Part shown: positions 39,901-54,543 of the stretch, piece by piece
Layout: the number at the start of each line of letters is the position of its first letter
Numbering within the stretch: position 1 is the first letter of the stretch
Assembly: GCA_029239975.1 (NCBI GenBank)
Contig: JARBTX010000018.1
Location: 1-54,543, forward strand
Direction of reading: 5' to 3'
Length of the DNA stretch: 54,543 nucleotides
Source of the DNA: Anaerocolumna sp.
GTDB taxonomy: Bacteria; Bacillota; Clostridia; Lachnospirales; Lachnospiraceae
Notes under the pieces: generated by a model
Seen by the model: only the letters and a program-made list of their open reading frames with translations
The model's database searches: none
Told to the model about the DNA's origin: nothing
Translations under genes and position numbers: made by a program

Positions 39901-42900
39901 ACAGGAATAGATCTTCCGGGAGAAGCAAATGGTATATTAATACCAGAAGCAAATATAACTTCAACAGATCTTGCGACTAGTAGTTTTGGACAAACATTCA
40001 CTACCACTATGGTTCAACTTGCAGCTGGTTTTTCATCTTTAGTGAACGGTGGATATTATTATCAACCACATATGGTAAAACAAATTGTAAATGACAAAGG
40101 TGCTATTGTAGAAAATATAGATAAAGTATTAATGAAAGAAACTGTATCAGAGCAAACATCTGCCTTTATTAGGGAAGCTATGTTTCAAACTGTCGAAGCT
40201 GGAACAGCGCATTATGCGCAAGTACCAGGCTATAAAATTGGTGGTAAAACTGGAACTGCTCAAAAATATCCTAGAGCTGCAAAAACATACCTTGTATCAT
40301 TTGTAGGGGCTGTTCCTGCTGATAATCCAGAAATTGTTATCTATGTAGTAATAGATGAGCCACAAAATGTTGTAAAACAAGCAGATAGTTCAATTGCTAC
40401 CAAATTCGCTAGTGGTGTATTAGCTGAAATTTTACCATTTTTAGAATTATATCCAACAGAGGAGATTGATGAATCGAGTAACACTGGGTCAACAACTCCA
40501 GTTCTGCCAAGTACCAACAATAATACGGATAATTCAAATTCTCAAAATACTTCCAATGAAAATACGACGGAAGATAATAATAACAATAATGATGATAATA
40601 ATATAGAAAGCAATTCAGAAACCAATAATAACGCAGCGAACAATGCAGGAACGAATGAAGATGCAGCCAATAATACTGGCAGCGAAGAGAATGCTAATAT
40701 CGATGATACATCCAATGAATCAGATGAATTTAATCCAGATTTCATTCCAGAAAATCAAGATGAAACAGAAGAAAATAATGTAACTAATTAGTTTGAACAA
40801 AGTTTAATCATAACCTTAAATTGTCTGTAATAGAATAAAACAATAAGATGTTTGAGGTTATCCTAATGGCTAGAAATAAAACCTTTAATCGACGAAATGT
40901 GTTAATAATCGTTATAGTTGTCCTTGTAATTGCAATTGGATTAGTAAGTAGATTAGGGTATTTAATGATTTTTAAATCAGCAGATTATGCAAAAAGAGCC
41001 CAGGAACTACATGAAAGGGAACGTGCGATTAAGGCAGAAAGAGGAACCATCTATGATAGAAATGGTATACCGATTGCTACCAATAAACCGGTTAGTACTG
41101 TTTCTGTCATACATAGTCAAATTAAAGATCCAGAAAGAGTAATTGATGTATTATGCGAAACACTGGGTCTTAGCGAAGAAACCGTTAGAAAAAGAGTAGA
41201 AAAAAATTCTTCCATTGAAAGAATAAAGTCCAATGTTGAGAAAGAAATTGCAGATAAAATTCGTGAATATGACCTTAAAGGTGTAATGGTGGATGAAGAT
41301 TATAAAAGATACTATCCCTATGAAAGCTTAGCTTCCAAAGTAATTGGATTTACTGGAAGTGATAACCAAGGAATTATCGGGTTAGAGGTACAATATGAGA
41401 ATTATTTGAAAGGTACAGATGGCACAATTCTTACTTTAACCACAGCTTACGGGGTTGAAATACCAAATGCTGCAGAAGATAGAGTTGAACCACAAGCTGG
41501 AAATGATTTGTATACAAGTTTAGATGTTAACATACAAAAGTTTGCCGAACAAGCAGCATTAAAAGTAAAAGAAGCAAAAAATGCGAATAATGTTAAGATA
41601 ATTCTTATGAATCCACAGAACGGTGAAATCTATGCAATGGCAAATGTTCCTGAATTTAATCTAAATGATCCATATACTTTAACCGATAATATGTTAAAGG
41701 ACATAGATGTTTCATCTTTAACTAGTAAGCAAAAAAATGATCTACTTAATAATATGTGGAGAAATGCATGTATTAGTGATACATATGAACCTGGTTCCAC
41801 ATTCAAAATTGTTACAGCAACAGCTGCTCTTGAAGAAGGTGTTGTAAAACTAGAAGACCGTTTTTTTTGTCCAGGTTATAAAATAGTAGAAGATCGTAAA
41901 ATACGATGTCATAAAGTAACTGGTCATGGAAGTGAAAATTTTATTGATGGGATTAAGAATTCATGTAATCCAGTATTTATGGAACTTGGTGCTAGAGTAG
42001 GTGTTACAGGCATGTATAAATACTTTAAGCAACTTGGTTTATTCAATCGAACTGGTGTTGATTTACCTGGTGAAGCAAGATCAATTATGCATAAACCTGA
42101 AAATGTAGGTGCTGTAGAATTGGCTACCATGTCATTTGGTCAATCATTTCAAATTACTCCTCTACAACTACTTGTTGCAGCAAGTGCAATTGTGAACGGT
42201 GGAGACATAGTAACTCCCCATTTTGGAGTGTCGGTAAAAAGTCCAGAGGGAACTACTGTAAAAACGTTTGAATACGAAGGAGCAAAAAGTGTAATAACAA
42301 AAGAGACATCCGATACTATGAGAATGTTATTAGAAGCAGTTGTTTCAGAAGGAACAGGAAAAAGAGCTTATCTACCTGGATTTCGAATTGGTGGAAAAAC
42401 AGCAACATCAGAAAAGCTTCCAAGAAGAAGTGGTCGTTACATATCATCCTTTATAGGATTTGCTCCAGCAGATGATCCAAAGGTTATGGCAATTGTGTTA
42501 ATTGATGAGCCAACAGGCATTTATTATGGTGGAACTATAGCCGCACCAGTTATTTCAGAGGTATTTGATAATATATTGCCTTACTTAGGAATTGAAGCAG
42601 AATATAATGAGAAAGAAATTGAAGAATATAAAATCGGGACAATAGAGATGCCTAATTTTGTCGGCTTGTCTTTAAAAGAAGTGAAAGAACTGTTAAAAAC
42701 CAACGAATTTGGTGAAGTTGACTACTTAGGAGAAGGAGATACAGTAATGGAACAATTTCCCTTAGCGGGTGAGATGATAAATCGAAATAGTGACTTGATT
42801 CTCTACTTAGAATAGAATATAATTAGGTCGGGTTTACAAAAGAATTACAAGAGGACCCACTTGGAGGAAAGAAAGATGGATTTTACAATATTAATGCCAG

Positions 42901-45900
42901 TAATAATATCATTTGTATTTAGCTTAGTACTTTGCCCTGTTTTAATACCTTTTCTAAAAAGATTAAAATTTGGTCAGTTCGTACGTGATGATGGTCCTGA
43001 AAGTCATCTTAAGAAATCAGGAACACCAACAATGGGTGGTATTATTATATTACTGAGTATTATACTTGCGTCTCTTTTTTACATCGGAAGATATCCTGAC
43101 ATGATACCAGTCTTGTTTGTTACGGCAGGTTTCGGATTAATTGGATTTTTAGATGATTATATTAAAGTAGTTATGAAAAGATCCATGGGATTACGTGCAT
43201 GGCAGAAATTAATTGGTCAGATCTTAGTTACCGCAATTTTCGGGTACTATTTAGTTAATTATACAGATGTTGGCTCCACTATGCTTATACCGTTTACTGG
43301 TGGTTTTGCAGATGGAAAATACTTAGATACATCATACCTTTTTATCCCATTATTATTCTTAGTTGTACTAGGAACAGTAAATGGCGCAAATTTTACAGAT
43401 GGATTGGACGGCTTAGCAAGTAGTGTCACATTGTTAATTGCTACTTTCTTCTCAGTCGTTGCAATTGGAATTAATAGTGGTATATCACCGATTACTTGTG
43501 CCGTTGCAGGCAGCTTATTAGGTTTCTTGGTGTTTAATGTGTATCCTGCGAGAGTATTTATGGGGGATACAGGTTCTTTAGCACTTGGGGGATTTGTAGC
43601 AGCCTCCGCATATATGTTACGTATGCCTTTGTTTATTTTAATCGTTGGATTAATTTATTTGTTTGAGGTATTATCGGTAATGTTGCAAGTAAGTTATTTT
43701 AAGTTAACAGGTGGTAAAAGAATCTTTAAGATGGCGCCTATTCACCATCATTTTGAATTATGTGGTTGGCCTGAAACAAGAGTTGTGGCAGTTTTTTCAA
43801 TTATAACTGCTGTTCTTTGTCTTGTTGCATTAATGGGAATATAGTAGGAGGAAAATGATTAAGATGATTTTAGAGAATAAGAATGTTTTTGTTTTTGGTA
43901 CAGGAATCAGTGGTATTGCAGCTGCAAAATTATTGCAGAGAGAAAATGCTAATATCATTTTGTATGATGGTAATGACAAAATTGATGAGAATGATATAAA
44001 AGCAAAATTACCATCTGATTTTACAGGAAAAATAGTATTAGGAGTAGTTTCTGATGATATGTTACATACGCTAGACTTAGTTATTTTAAGTCCTGGTGTA
44101 CCAACTGATTTGGATATAGTAAATAAGATGCGAGATATTGGTATACCTATCTGGGGTGAAATTGAGCTAGCATATTATTTTTCGAAAGGAAAGATAGTAG
44201 CTATCACTGGAACGAATGGAAAGACTACAACAACTACTCTTGTTGGAGAGATTATGAAAACATACTATGAAAGTGTATTTGTTGTTGGAAATATTGGAAT
44301 ACCATACACTGAAATGGTGTTACAAACAACAGAGAATTCAGTTACTGTTGCTGAAATGAGTAGTTTTCAACTTGAAACAATAAGTGATTTTAAGCCAAAT
44401 GTTAGCGCTATCTTAAACATTACACCAGATCATCTAAATCGTCATCATACTATGGAAAATTACATTGCTGCAAAAGTTAATATTACTTTAAATCAAGATC
44501 AAGAAGATGTATGTGTATTAAACTATGAAGACATGGAACTTAGAAAAGTAGGGGAAACTCTAAAAACAAAAGTATTCTACTTTAGTAGTTTGCATACCTT
44601 AGATAATGGTATCTATTTGGAGAATGATGAAATTATATATAGTGTAGAGAATCAAAAAACTTTAGTATGTAATATCAATGAATTAAATATTTTCGGCAGA
44701 CATAGTTATGAAAATGTAATGGCAGCTGTTGCTATGAGTATATCACTTGGGGTACCAATGGATTTTATTCATAAAGCAATTACTAATTTCGTAGCAGTGG
44801 AGCATAGAATAGAATTTGTAACAACAAAAAATGGTGTTAAATATTATAATGATTCTAAAGGTACCAATCCGGATGCATCAATGAAAGCCATTGAATCTAT
44901 GCAAACACCAACTCTATTAATAGCAGGTGGTTATGACAAAGGATCAGAATACGACGAATGGCTAGATGCGTTTGGAGAAAAAATAAGATATTTAATCTTA
45001 CTTGGTCAAACAAGAGAAAAGATTGCTGAAACCGCCAGAAGACATGGCTTTATGGATATTATTATGGTAGATAGTTTAGAAGAAGCGGTAGAAGTATGTG
45101 CAAATAAAGCAAATCGCGGTGATTCCGTACTTCTTTCTCCAGCATGTGCTAGTTGGGGAATGTTTAAAAATTATGAGGAACGCGGTACATTATTTAAAGA
45201 ATATGTTAAAAAATTAAGCGATGTGGAAGTTATACAACCGGTCGTGTAAGCTTTGATTATTATTGATAAACGTGCGCTTTGGCGTACAGATTGGAGAAAT
45301 CAATGACGAGAGCAGATAGAGAACAGGGGAAATTGAAAAAATTTCATAGCTATTATGATTACAGTATGCTGTTCTTAACACTGTTTTTAATATGTTTTGG
45401 ATTGGTCATGATTTATAGTACTAGTTCATACAACGCAATGAGAAATTATGGTAATCCTACCTTTTATCTGGAAAAACAAGGAGCATTTGCAGTACTTGGT
45501 ATTGTAGTGATGATAATTGTTTCAAAATTAGATTATCGGATCTATATTAGGAAATTGCCTATAATTAAGATGAAACCTGTTACGTTATTGTTTATTCTTT
45601 GTATAATATTACAAATATATGTTTTAATATTTGGTAAAGAGATTAACGGTGCAAAAAGATGGATTGACTTAGGACCTCTTGGAAGTTTTCAACCATCCGA
45701 ATTATCAAAAATAGCAGTTATTTTATTTACTTCGTACATAGTTAATTTAGCACCGAGACGCTTGGATAAGTTCAAAGGTTTTTTGCGAGTTGTAATTTTT
45801 GTTGCACCATTAATTGTATTGGTTTTAATTCCCAACTTTAGTACAGCATTAGTTATGGGATGTATTATGATTGCAATATGCTTTGTAGCAAGTAGAAAAA

Positions 45901-48900
45901 AGTTTTACTTCATTATAAGTGGAATTGCTGCAATCGGAATCGGTTCGATTTTCGTTTTTGGTGTTAGTTATCGAAGTACTCGTGTTGACGTTTGGAGAAA
46001 TGTTGAAACTCATCCAAAAGGATATCAGATACTACAAGGATTGTATGCCATAGCTTCTGGCGGCATCTTTGGTAAAGGTCTTGGAGAAAGTATGCAGAAG
46101 TTGGGTTTTATACCAGAATCCCATAATGATATGATTTTCTCTGTAATTTGTGAAGAATTAGGTCTGTTTGGAGCTGTAGCAGTAATCATGTTATTCGTTT
46201 TACTAGTTTGGAGATTGTTTGTTATAGCAATCAATGCTCCAGATTTATATGGTGGTTTAATAGCAACCGGTGTATTAACGCATATTGCGGTTCAAGTATT
46301 ATTAAATATTGCGGTTGTTACAAATACAATACCTTCAACAGGTATCCCATTACCATTCATCAGTTATGGTGGTAGTTCATTAGTCGTTTTATTAGTGGAG
46401 ATGGGAATTGCACTAAGTGTTTCAAATCAAATTAAATATGAAAGATAGGTATTTACTATTACCATTCTAGCTACAGGCACAAACTTAAGAATATTTCATA
46501 TAGTAATATTATATTCTAGTTTGTTGAGGTGCACCATGTCATATATTGAGATAAATGGAGGAAAGCAGCTGAATGGTGAAGTTAACATACAAGGTTCAAA
46601 AAATGCAGTGTTACCGATTTTGGCAGCTACTGTACTAGTAAATGGAATTACAAAGCTAAATCATTGTCCTAAAATATTAGATGTGTTTAATACGATAAGC
46701 ATTTTGGAGGCAATTGGATGTATAGTATATTGGGAGAATTCTTCTCTCATTATAGATACAACCAAGCTTAATACATCAACTGTTCCTGATGAGTACGTTA
46801 AGCAGATGAGATCAAGTACTATTTTTATGGGTGCGTTACTAGGAAGAACGAATAGTGTAACTATATCGTATCCTGGTGGATGTACCATAGGAAAACGTCC
46901 TATTAATTTTCATCTGGAAGCTTTTCAGGAAATGAATGTGAGTGTTGAAGACGATGGCAATTTGATTCACTGCACTACAAAGAGAGTGAAAGGTAGCAAC
47001 ATCTTTTTTAAAATGCCAAGTGTGGGAGCAACAGAAAATGTAATTCTAGCTGCAGTATTAGCAGAAGGAAAAACACATATTTATAATGCAGCGAGAGAAC
47101 CTGAAATTACAGAATTATGCAAATATCTGAATGCAGCGGGAGCTAAAATAACAGGTGCAGGAAAAGATGAAATTGTTATCGATGGAGTAGATTATTTACA
47201 TGCTGTAGAGTATACGAATCCATCCGATCGAATCGTAGCAGGCACTTATTTAACAGCAGTTGCAGGAACCGGTGGTGAGGCTGTTTTAAACGGCATTGGT
47301 TGTTCAAGTTTACAAACTGTTATTTCTCTTCTAAAAGAAATGGGCAATACCATATTATGTGGAGAAGATTATATTATGATCTCTTCATCCGGTAAAACAA
47401 AACCAATACCATTTATCTATACTGCACCTTATCCAGGTTTTCCAACTGATATGCAATCACAAATGATGTCTGTTCTTATTAAGGCTTCTGGAACAAGCAA
47501 TATTTATGAAGAAGTATTTGAAAACAGATATCAAAATGTACCGGAATTGATTAAATTTGGGGCTGACATTGTTATTAATGATAAAGAAGCCACGATTAAT
47601 GGAGTATCTTTGTTAAAGGGAAGTGACGTATTTGCTAGTGATTTAAGGGGCGGTGCCGGTTTGGTGATAGCAGGTCTTATGGCAACTGGCAAAACTACTA
47701 TTCATAATCCTGATTTTATTAAAAGGGGTTATGAAGATATCTGTAAGGATTTAAGAAATTTAGGTGCAGACATAAGATATATGTCATAATTTACAAAAGT
47801 AAAGAAGTAGGAGATTGTAACATATGGGACAAAAAGCAGATAAAAATAATGGGAATCGATTTTTATTAAGAATTATGAAATTACTTTTAATCTGCCTGAT
47901 TGTTATTATACCTACGTTCGTACTATTTGTAACCTGCAGGCTTAAAACAGTTATTGTTGATGGTAGCAGTCACTATACGAATGAAGAATTACAACAAAAA
48001 GTGATAACAAAAAAGACAGATGGGAATACATTACTACTTTATTTTCGCTTAAAATATGGTAAAGTAGAAAGTATCCCGTTTGTCGAAGACATTGATATTG
48101 AATTAGTCAATAAAAATACAATTAAAATACATGTTTATGAAAAAGTAATTACCGGCTGTATAGAATATATGGGGGGATACATGTATTTTGATAAAGATGG
48201 AATTATTGTTGAGAGTTCTAGCGAAAAGCTTAATAACGTTCCTTTTGTGACCGGACTAAAGTTTAACAGCATTGTATTATATGAAAAACTTGAAGTTCAG
48301 AAAGAATCGCTATTTAATGTAATCCTAAATCTTACACAACTGATTCAAAAGTATGAGTTAGATGTAGAAACAATTCGGTTTAATTCTGATTTAGAAGTAA
48401 CGTTGAAATGTGGTGATGTCAAAGTTTTATTAGGAAAAAGAGATACATACGATGAACAAATTGCTGAACTTAAAGATCTCTTGCCAAGTGCTAGGGGTAA
48501 AAAATTAATCATAGATATGGTTGATTTTAAAGAAGGACAAGATAAGATAATCGCAAAACCAGAAGAATAAAAAAAAATAAATTTAGGGTTGATTATTTTA
48601 GCAATAAAAGATATTATATACTATAGGATTACAATAATAGACTAGCCTTTTTATGTATTCATCTAAAATTTGTCGTAATATGGGTTATTAAAGATGATAA
48701 AGAGGTTATATTGAATTAAACTAAGGTTGAAAAATATTAAATTTAAATATTAAAAAGATGATGAGTATAGTGAAGGAGGAAGTACCTTGCTTGAGATAAG
48801 AACGAATGAAGCTGATTCAACTGCAAACATACTTGTAATAGGAGTAGGAGGTGCAGGGAATAACGCTGTTAATAGAATGATTGAAGAAAATATCGTTGGT

Positions 48901-51900
48901 GTAGAATTTGTATGTGTTAATACAGATAAACAACATTTAAAAAATTGTAAAGCACCACAGTGTGTTCAAATTGGCGAAAAGTTAACAAAGGGCCTTGGAG
49001 CAGGTGCTCAACCAGAAATCGGAGCACAAGCTGCTGAAGAAAGTAGAGAAGAGTTAACTGATATTATCAAAGGCGCTGACATGGTATTTGTAACATGCGG
49101 TATGGGCGGTGGAACTGGTACAGGTGCTGCTCCGGTAGTTGCACAGATAGCAAAAGATTTAGGAATACTAACAGTTGGTATCGTTACGAAACCTTTTAAA
49201 TTTGAAGCAAAAGCACGTATGAATAATGCGCTTAGCGGAATTGAAAAACTCAAAGAACACGTTGATACATTAATCGTTATTCCAAACGATAAGTTACTAG
49301 AGATAGTTGATAGAAGAACTACTATGCCGGATGCTTTGAGAAAAGCAGATGAAGTATTACAACAAGGTGTACAAGGTATCACAGACTTAATTAATGTACC
49401 TGGTTTAATTAACTTAGACTTTGCCGATGTACAAACAGTAATGAAAGATAAAGGCGTTGCACATATTGGTATTGGTGTAGGTAAAGGGGATGACAAGTGT
49501 GTAGCGGCTGTAAATCAAGCAATTACAAGCCCATTATTAGAAACTACCATTCAAGGTGCTTCACATGTAATAATTAATATTTCAGGTGACATTAGCTTAA
49601 TTGAAGCAAATGAAGCTGCAACTCTTGTACAAGAATTAGCTGGAGAATCTGCTAATATTATATTTGGTGCGATGTATGATGAATCTACTCCAGATGAAGC
49701 ATCGATTACAGTTATTGCTACTGGTTTGGACAAGTCTATGGTTTCTAGAGAACAAGTGAAGGGACCAAGCTTCTTAAAACAGCCTACCGTTGCTACTAGA
49801 CCAGAATATAAATATAATAGTGGTGTGAATCCATCATCATCCTTTGCAAAAGCTCAATCTCAAGTAGCTGCAACAAATAATCAAATGAATACAACCAGAC
49901 CAGCCGCTTTTGGATCTACGAATAATAATCCAATAAATACAGGAAGTAACCCTGGAACTGGAAATGTTGAATCAGGAATTAAAATACCTGAATTTTTACA
50001 AAAAAATCGAAATCATAAATAAGTAATCGTAAAAATTAATTGTAAATAAGTAATCGTAAAAAAGTAATTGTAAATAAATAATTGTTAATAAGTAATCGTA
50101 TATAAATAAACGTAAATAAATTGAAAAGGCGTCCTTATGGACGCCTTTTCGTAAATAATTATTTCAGTCCTTATAGAAACTGTTTTGAATAGATTAATCA
50201 AAACAATTAGCTTAAGGACTTTTTATTTTGCCATTTTTTAATGAACAATTGATCAGGTTGAGTTTTAAATCGTATGAAAACAGTATTTCTTATTATCTAA
50301 AATAAAATGACAAAATAATTTATAAAAGTAATAAAATTAAGAGATATGCGGTTTAATTTACACTTATTTTGTAAGTATGAGTAAATGAAAAAGAGAAAAT
50401 AATTACCAGAAAATGACAAATTATATAATTTAAAGAAGCTATAATAATGGAAGAAAAACAAGTTATGGAAGCGGGGGTGGACTTGTACCTTGAGGTTTAT
50501 ATTGACATAATTTTTATCCTAAATTTTCTTATGGATATGGTGTTACTCGTGATAGTAAAGAAATTACTTAAGTGCCAAAGCTCTAGAATCCGCTTAATTG
50601 GTGGAGCTGCAATCGGTGCAGTTGGTGCTTGCATTTTATCGATTTTCCCAAATCTCAATGGTTTCATACAATTTTTTTTAGCCTATGTATTTATTTGTTT
50701 CGCTATGATAGAGATAACCTTTCGTCCTAAGAGTTTAAAGGCAAAAGGGAAAGCGGTAATAATTCTCTATATTACTACATATTTTTTAGGTGGTTTTTTA
50801 AACTCTCTTTATTATCATACAAAACTCGGTTTTTATTTTCATGAGTTAATTCAAGGAAAATTATTCGATAATCAAAATACGACATATTTTATACTTGCTG
50901 TTATAACTGGATTTTTAGCAATTTGTATCTTTATTTCGGCATTACGTAATCTTAGAAAAGGTAATTTAGATACATATGAAGTTGATCTTTTCTTCGGCGA
51001 CAAAAGTGTACGGTTAACTGGTCTATTAGATACTGGCAATAGCTTATATGATCCTATCTATAAAAAACCTGTACTAATTGTGGAAGAAGATGCAATTAAG
51101 TCTCTATTAACAATAAAACAAGCAAGTCTTCTTCGGATTATGTTAGATACTGTAGAAGGAAGTAAATCAGAGAAACAAGAAGTTTCTATGGATGATAACA
51201 TGTGCGATGACTATGATACTATAAATATTATGATGATACCTTATCATTCAATTGGTAGAAAAAGAGGTATGTTGCCGGCAATTGTAATGAAACGGATTGA
51301 CATATGGAATGGTGAAGAAAAAACTAGTAGTGAAAAAGTATATACTGCCATTAGTAGAGATAAATTATCAAGTAAGAATGATTACCAAGTAATATTACAT
51401 AAGGATATCATATAATCGAAAGCCAAGAGAGTGTGTGAGAATTCTCACATCTTTAATAGGTTATATCCGAGCGTTGTTCGGATATGCGGTGGTGTAAGTG
51501 TAGAGGGAGGAAAAGTAAGAGATGCTGTTAAAAATAACAATACCAAATAAAATTCAATTTCGCGTTATTCCGGACTTTAGAAGTATATTATTTAACGGTC
51601 ATGGGGATATACATTATATTGGTGGAGCAGAAGTACTTCCCGCACCATTGGATGCAGTAAGGGAAGCTGAAGAAATTGCAAAGCTTGGTACTGAATATGA
51701 TACGGAAGCAAAATCTATTCTAGTTGAACACAATTTAAGGCTTGTAGTTTATATAGCTAAAAAATTTGATAACACTGGTGTTGGTGTTGAAGATCTTATA
51801 TCAATTGGAACAATCGGATTAATAAAAGCGATTAATACATATAATCCTGATAAAAACATAAAACTCGCTACATACGCATCAAGATGTATTGAGAATGAAA

Positions 51901-54543
51901 TTTTGATGTACCTTCGAAGAAATAATAAAACAAAATTAGAAGTATCCATTGATGAACCACTAAATGTTGATTGGGATGGAAATGAACTTCTTCTTTCAGA
52001 TATTCTTGGAACAGAAGAAGATGTTATTTATAAAAACATTGAAGAGGAAGTAGATCGCAAGCTACTTGGTAAAGCTTTATCTAAATTAAGTGAACGAGAA
52101 AGAATTATTGTTCAATTACGTTTTGGTTTAAATACGGAAGATGGTAATGAACGAACACAAAAAGAAGTAGCAGATTTGCTTGGTATTTCACAATCCTACA
52201 TCTCCCGTTTAGAAAAGAAAATAATAAAAAGATTAAAGAAAGAAATGCTTCGTTTAGAATAAAATTTAACCTCTTAACTCATTAGGCTTCCTTTCATGTA
52301 ATTTATGAAAGATTTTATAATAATTCTTAATTCTTAACAAAAAAGGAAATTATTACATCTTCATTTATCGTATAAAGAGCACCCAAAAAGTTAATCATTT
52401 AATTATGTAAATTATGATTTGGGAGGTTTCGATATGGCTCTTTATAAGGTAGAAATATGTGGTGTAAATACATCGAAATTACCGTTACTGAACAATAGTG
52501 AAAAAGAAGAATTATTCAGACGCATATTGAAGGGGGACAAAGAGGCAAGGGAATTATATATTAAGGGTAACCTTCGTTTGGTATTAAGTATTATTCAACG
52601 TTTTTCCAATAGCAATGAAAATGTAGATGATTTATTTCAGATTGGATGTATTGGATTAATGAAAGCGATTGATAACTTTGATATAAACCAAAATGTTAAG
52701 TTTTCGACTTATGCTGTACCAATGATTATTGGTGAAATTAGACGTTACTTAAGAGATAATAATAGTATTCGTGTTAGTAGATCATTGCGAGATACAGCAT
52801 ATAAAGCAATTTATGCTAAGGAGGCATTATTAAAGAAAAACGATAAAGAACCTACAGTTTGCGAAATTGCAAATGAGATTGGAATGAGTAAAGAAGATAT
52901 TGTATTTGCATTAGATGCAATACAAAGTCCTGTATCATTGTATGAGCCAGTATATTCTGAGGGTGGGGACACCTTATATATAATGGATCAAGTAAGTGAT
53001 AAGAAAAACAAAGAAGAAAACTGGGTAGAAGAAATCTCTTTAAAAGAAGCTTTATCTAAATTATCAGAACGTGAGAGAAATATTATTGAATTAAGGTTCT
53101 ATGAAGGTAAGACTCAAATGGAAGTAGCAAAAGAGATATGTATTTCTCAGGCTCAGGTTTCAAGACTTGAGAAATCAGCATTAAAAAGTATGAAAAACTA
53201 TCTAAGTCAATAATATTTATATAAATAATAAGACTAATAAGACTGTTGCAAATAAATAATTGTATTATTTATTTGGATAGTCTTTTCTTTTTAATCAGTC
53301 TGGTATTGATTTTACGCTGTAATTCATGTACATTAATAATTAGGATATATTACCAAGTTTTTCTAGGAATGGAGAAGTATATGAAAAAACATAATGTAAT
53401 GTCTATCATATTTATCGCTTTGGGTTCTTGTATATTATCATACCCTTTTATAGCATCAGGGTATTCAAAATATCAACAAAAAGAACTACAAAAGGAATAT
53501 GAAAAAGTATTAGAAGAGGCTATAGAAAATCAAAAGAAGAACGCCCTTAACCAGAATATAGATGCAGAAGCACAAATGAATGATATAGTTTCGAAAGAAG
53601 TAGTAAAAAGTGATATGGATTCATCTGATGTTTTAAATGGTAATTTAGATTCTACCAACTCAAATTTTGATAGTTCTCAAAATTCTGATGTGAATAGTTC
53701 GTTAAATATAAGTAATGATTTAGATTCTGATGTAATAGATGATGTAGAAGAGAATACGGAGTTAAAGGTCGATATGAATGCCATTCTTCCACAACTAGAA
53801 CAAGCTAGTAAAGATTCTCAAGGGAGTTTAGAAAAGTCAAAGGATGTAGATGATTTTTTAAGTCGTCAGCAAATACTTGGGATGATAGAAATTGAAAAAA
53901 TAGATTTAAAAATGATTATTGTTGAAGGAACGGATTGGGACAATATAAGAGTTACCATTGGTCATATGACACAAACAGCAGCAATTGGTGATGATGGAAA
54001 TTGTGCCTTAGCTGGTCATAGAGGTGGCACTTATGGTACATTTTTTAAGCATATTGATCAACTTGAGAATGATGATGAAATAAAGCTAACAGATTTAAAT
54101 GGAAAGGTATTCACCTATATAGTATACGATAAATTTATTACAGAACCTACGGATATGAGTGTAATTGAGCCTATTCAAGGGGAAAAAACTCTAACATTAA
54201 TATCCTGCGAAAATAGTGGTAAGACTAGAATCATCGTACATGCAAGATTACTATAAAAAAGATGTACAATTATTTTTACAATTATTAAGCATTTTGCGCA
54301 TGTACAGATTACCTACTTTATTATATAATTAAATGGTAAAAAAAGGAAATACTATATAATATTGGGAGGTATTTATGAGATTATTTAAAAAGGTATTTAC
54401 AAGTTTTACGGCTGTTGCACTAACGTTATTATTATCTGTAACAGCAAATGCTGCTATTACCATGCCACATGTTTTTCCGGAAGATGCGGCGAACGATTAT
54501 GGTGAAGCTACAGCATTGATTATTAAGTTGCAAGATGAAGGTA

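Overview
The window looks like chromosomal DNA from a low-GC, endospore-forming Clostridia species, most likely a Lachnospiraceae member of the plant-fibre-degrading type (Lachnoclostridium phytofermentans-like; this is inferred from gene content and codon use, not from a search). Supporting signs are SpoIIGA, pro-sigma-E and sigma-G side by side, strong GGAGG ribosome sites, ATP-less sugar ABC transporters and a meso-diaminopimelate type MurE. No rRNA, tRNA, CRISPR array or complete mobile element was seen.

Region 1 (1-15.9 kb) is a carbohydrate locus. A cytoplasmic GH43 arabinanase-like enzyme and an ArsR-type regulator with a large beta-rich C-terminal domain are on the minus strand. Divergent from them is an eight-gene plus-strand operon: a solute-binding protein fused to a long N-terminal beta/helical extension, two permeases, an NHL-repeat/Yip1-like membrane protein, a large membrane-anchored protein (DUF5696-like), two more permeases and a lipoprotein solute-binding protein. 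There is no ATPase gene. Consensus promoters are visible for the regulator, GH43 and the operon, and a repeated CTAAAATAATTTAG-type dyad lies in the operon leader, with related sequences near the other two promoters. This locus is the best candidate for an undescribed system: a two-transporter polysaccharide capture machine with extra surface proteins.

Region 2 (15.9-18.5 kb) is a small accessory patch: a 5' remnant of a group IIC-like intron directly behind a terminator, an orphan membrane protein, an SdpI-family protein, a zinc-ribbon protein, a structured non-coding element that recurs near 32.9 kb, and a NUDIX hydrolase.

Region 3 (18.5-36.6 kb) starts with a perfect TTGACA-17-TATAAT promoter and a leader with alternative hairpins, then murE, murF, priA, def, fmt, a zinc peptidase, rsmB, rlmN, the Stp phosphatase and PASTA kinase pair, rsgA, rpe, thiN, ychF and lgt. 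These link peptidoglycan precursor synthesis, translation start, ribosome assembly and cell-wall signalling.

Region 4 (36.6-50.2 kb) is a division and cell-wall (dcw) cluster: mraZ with its own array of 10-bp-spaced AAGTGG boxes, rsmH, ftsL, two class B penicillin-binding proteins, mraY, murD, ftsW, murA, divIB and ftsZ. It ends in a 14-bp tandem repeat and two hairpin terminators.

Region 5 (50.3-54.5 kb) is a sporulation block: spoIIGA, sigE, sigG, then a class D-like sortase and the start of a secreted protein cut by the window edge. Many start codons were moved downstream of the longest reading frame because the Shine-Dalgarno sequence lies inside that frame; this is stated in each entry.
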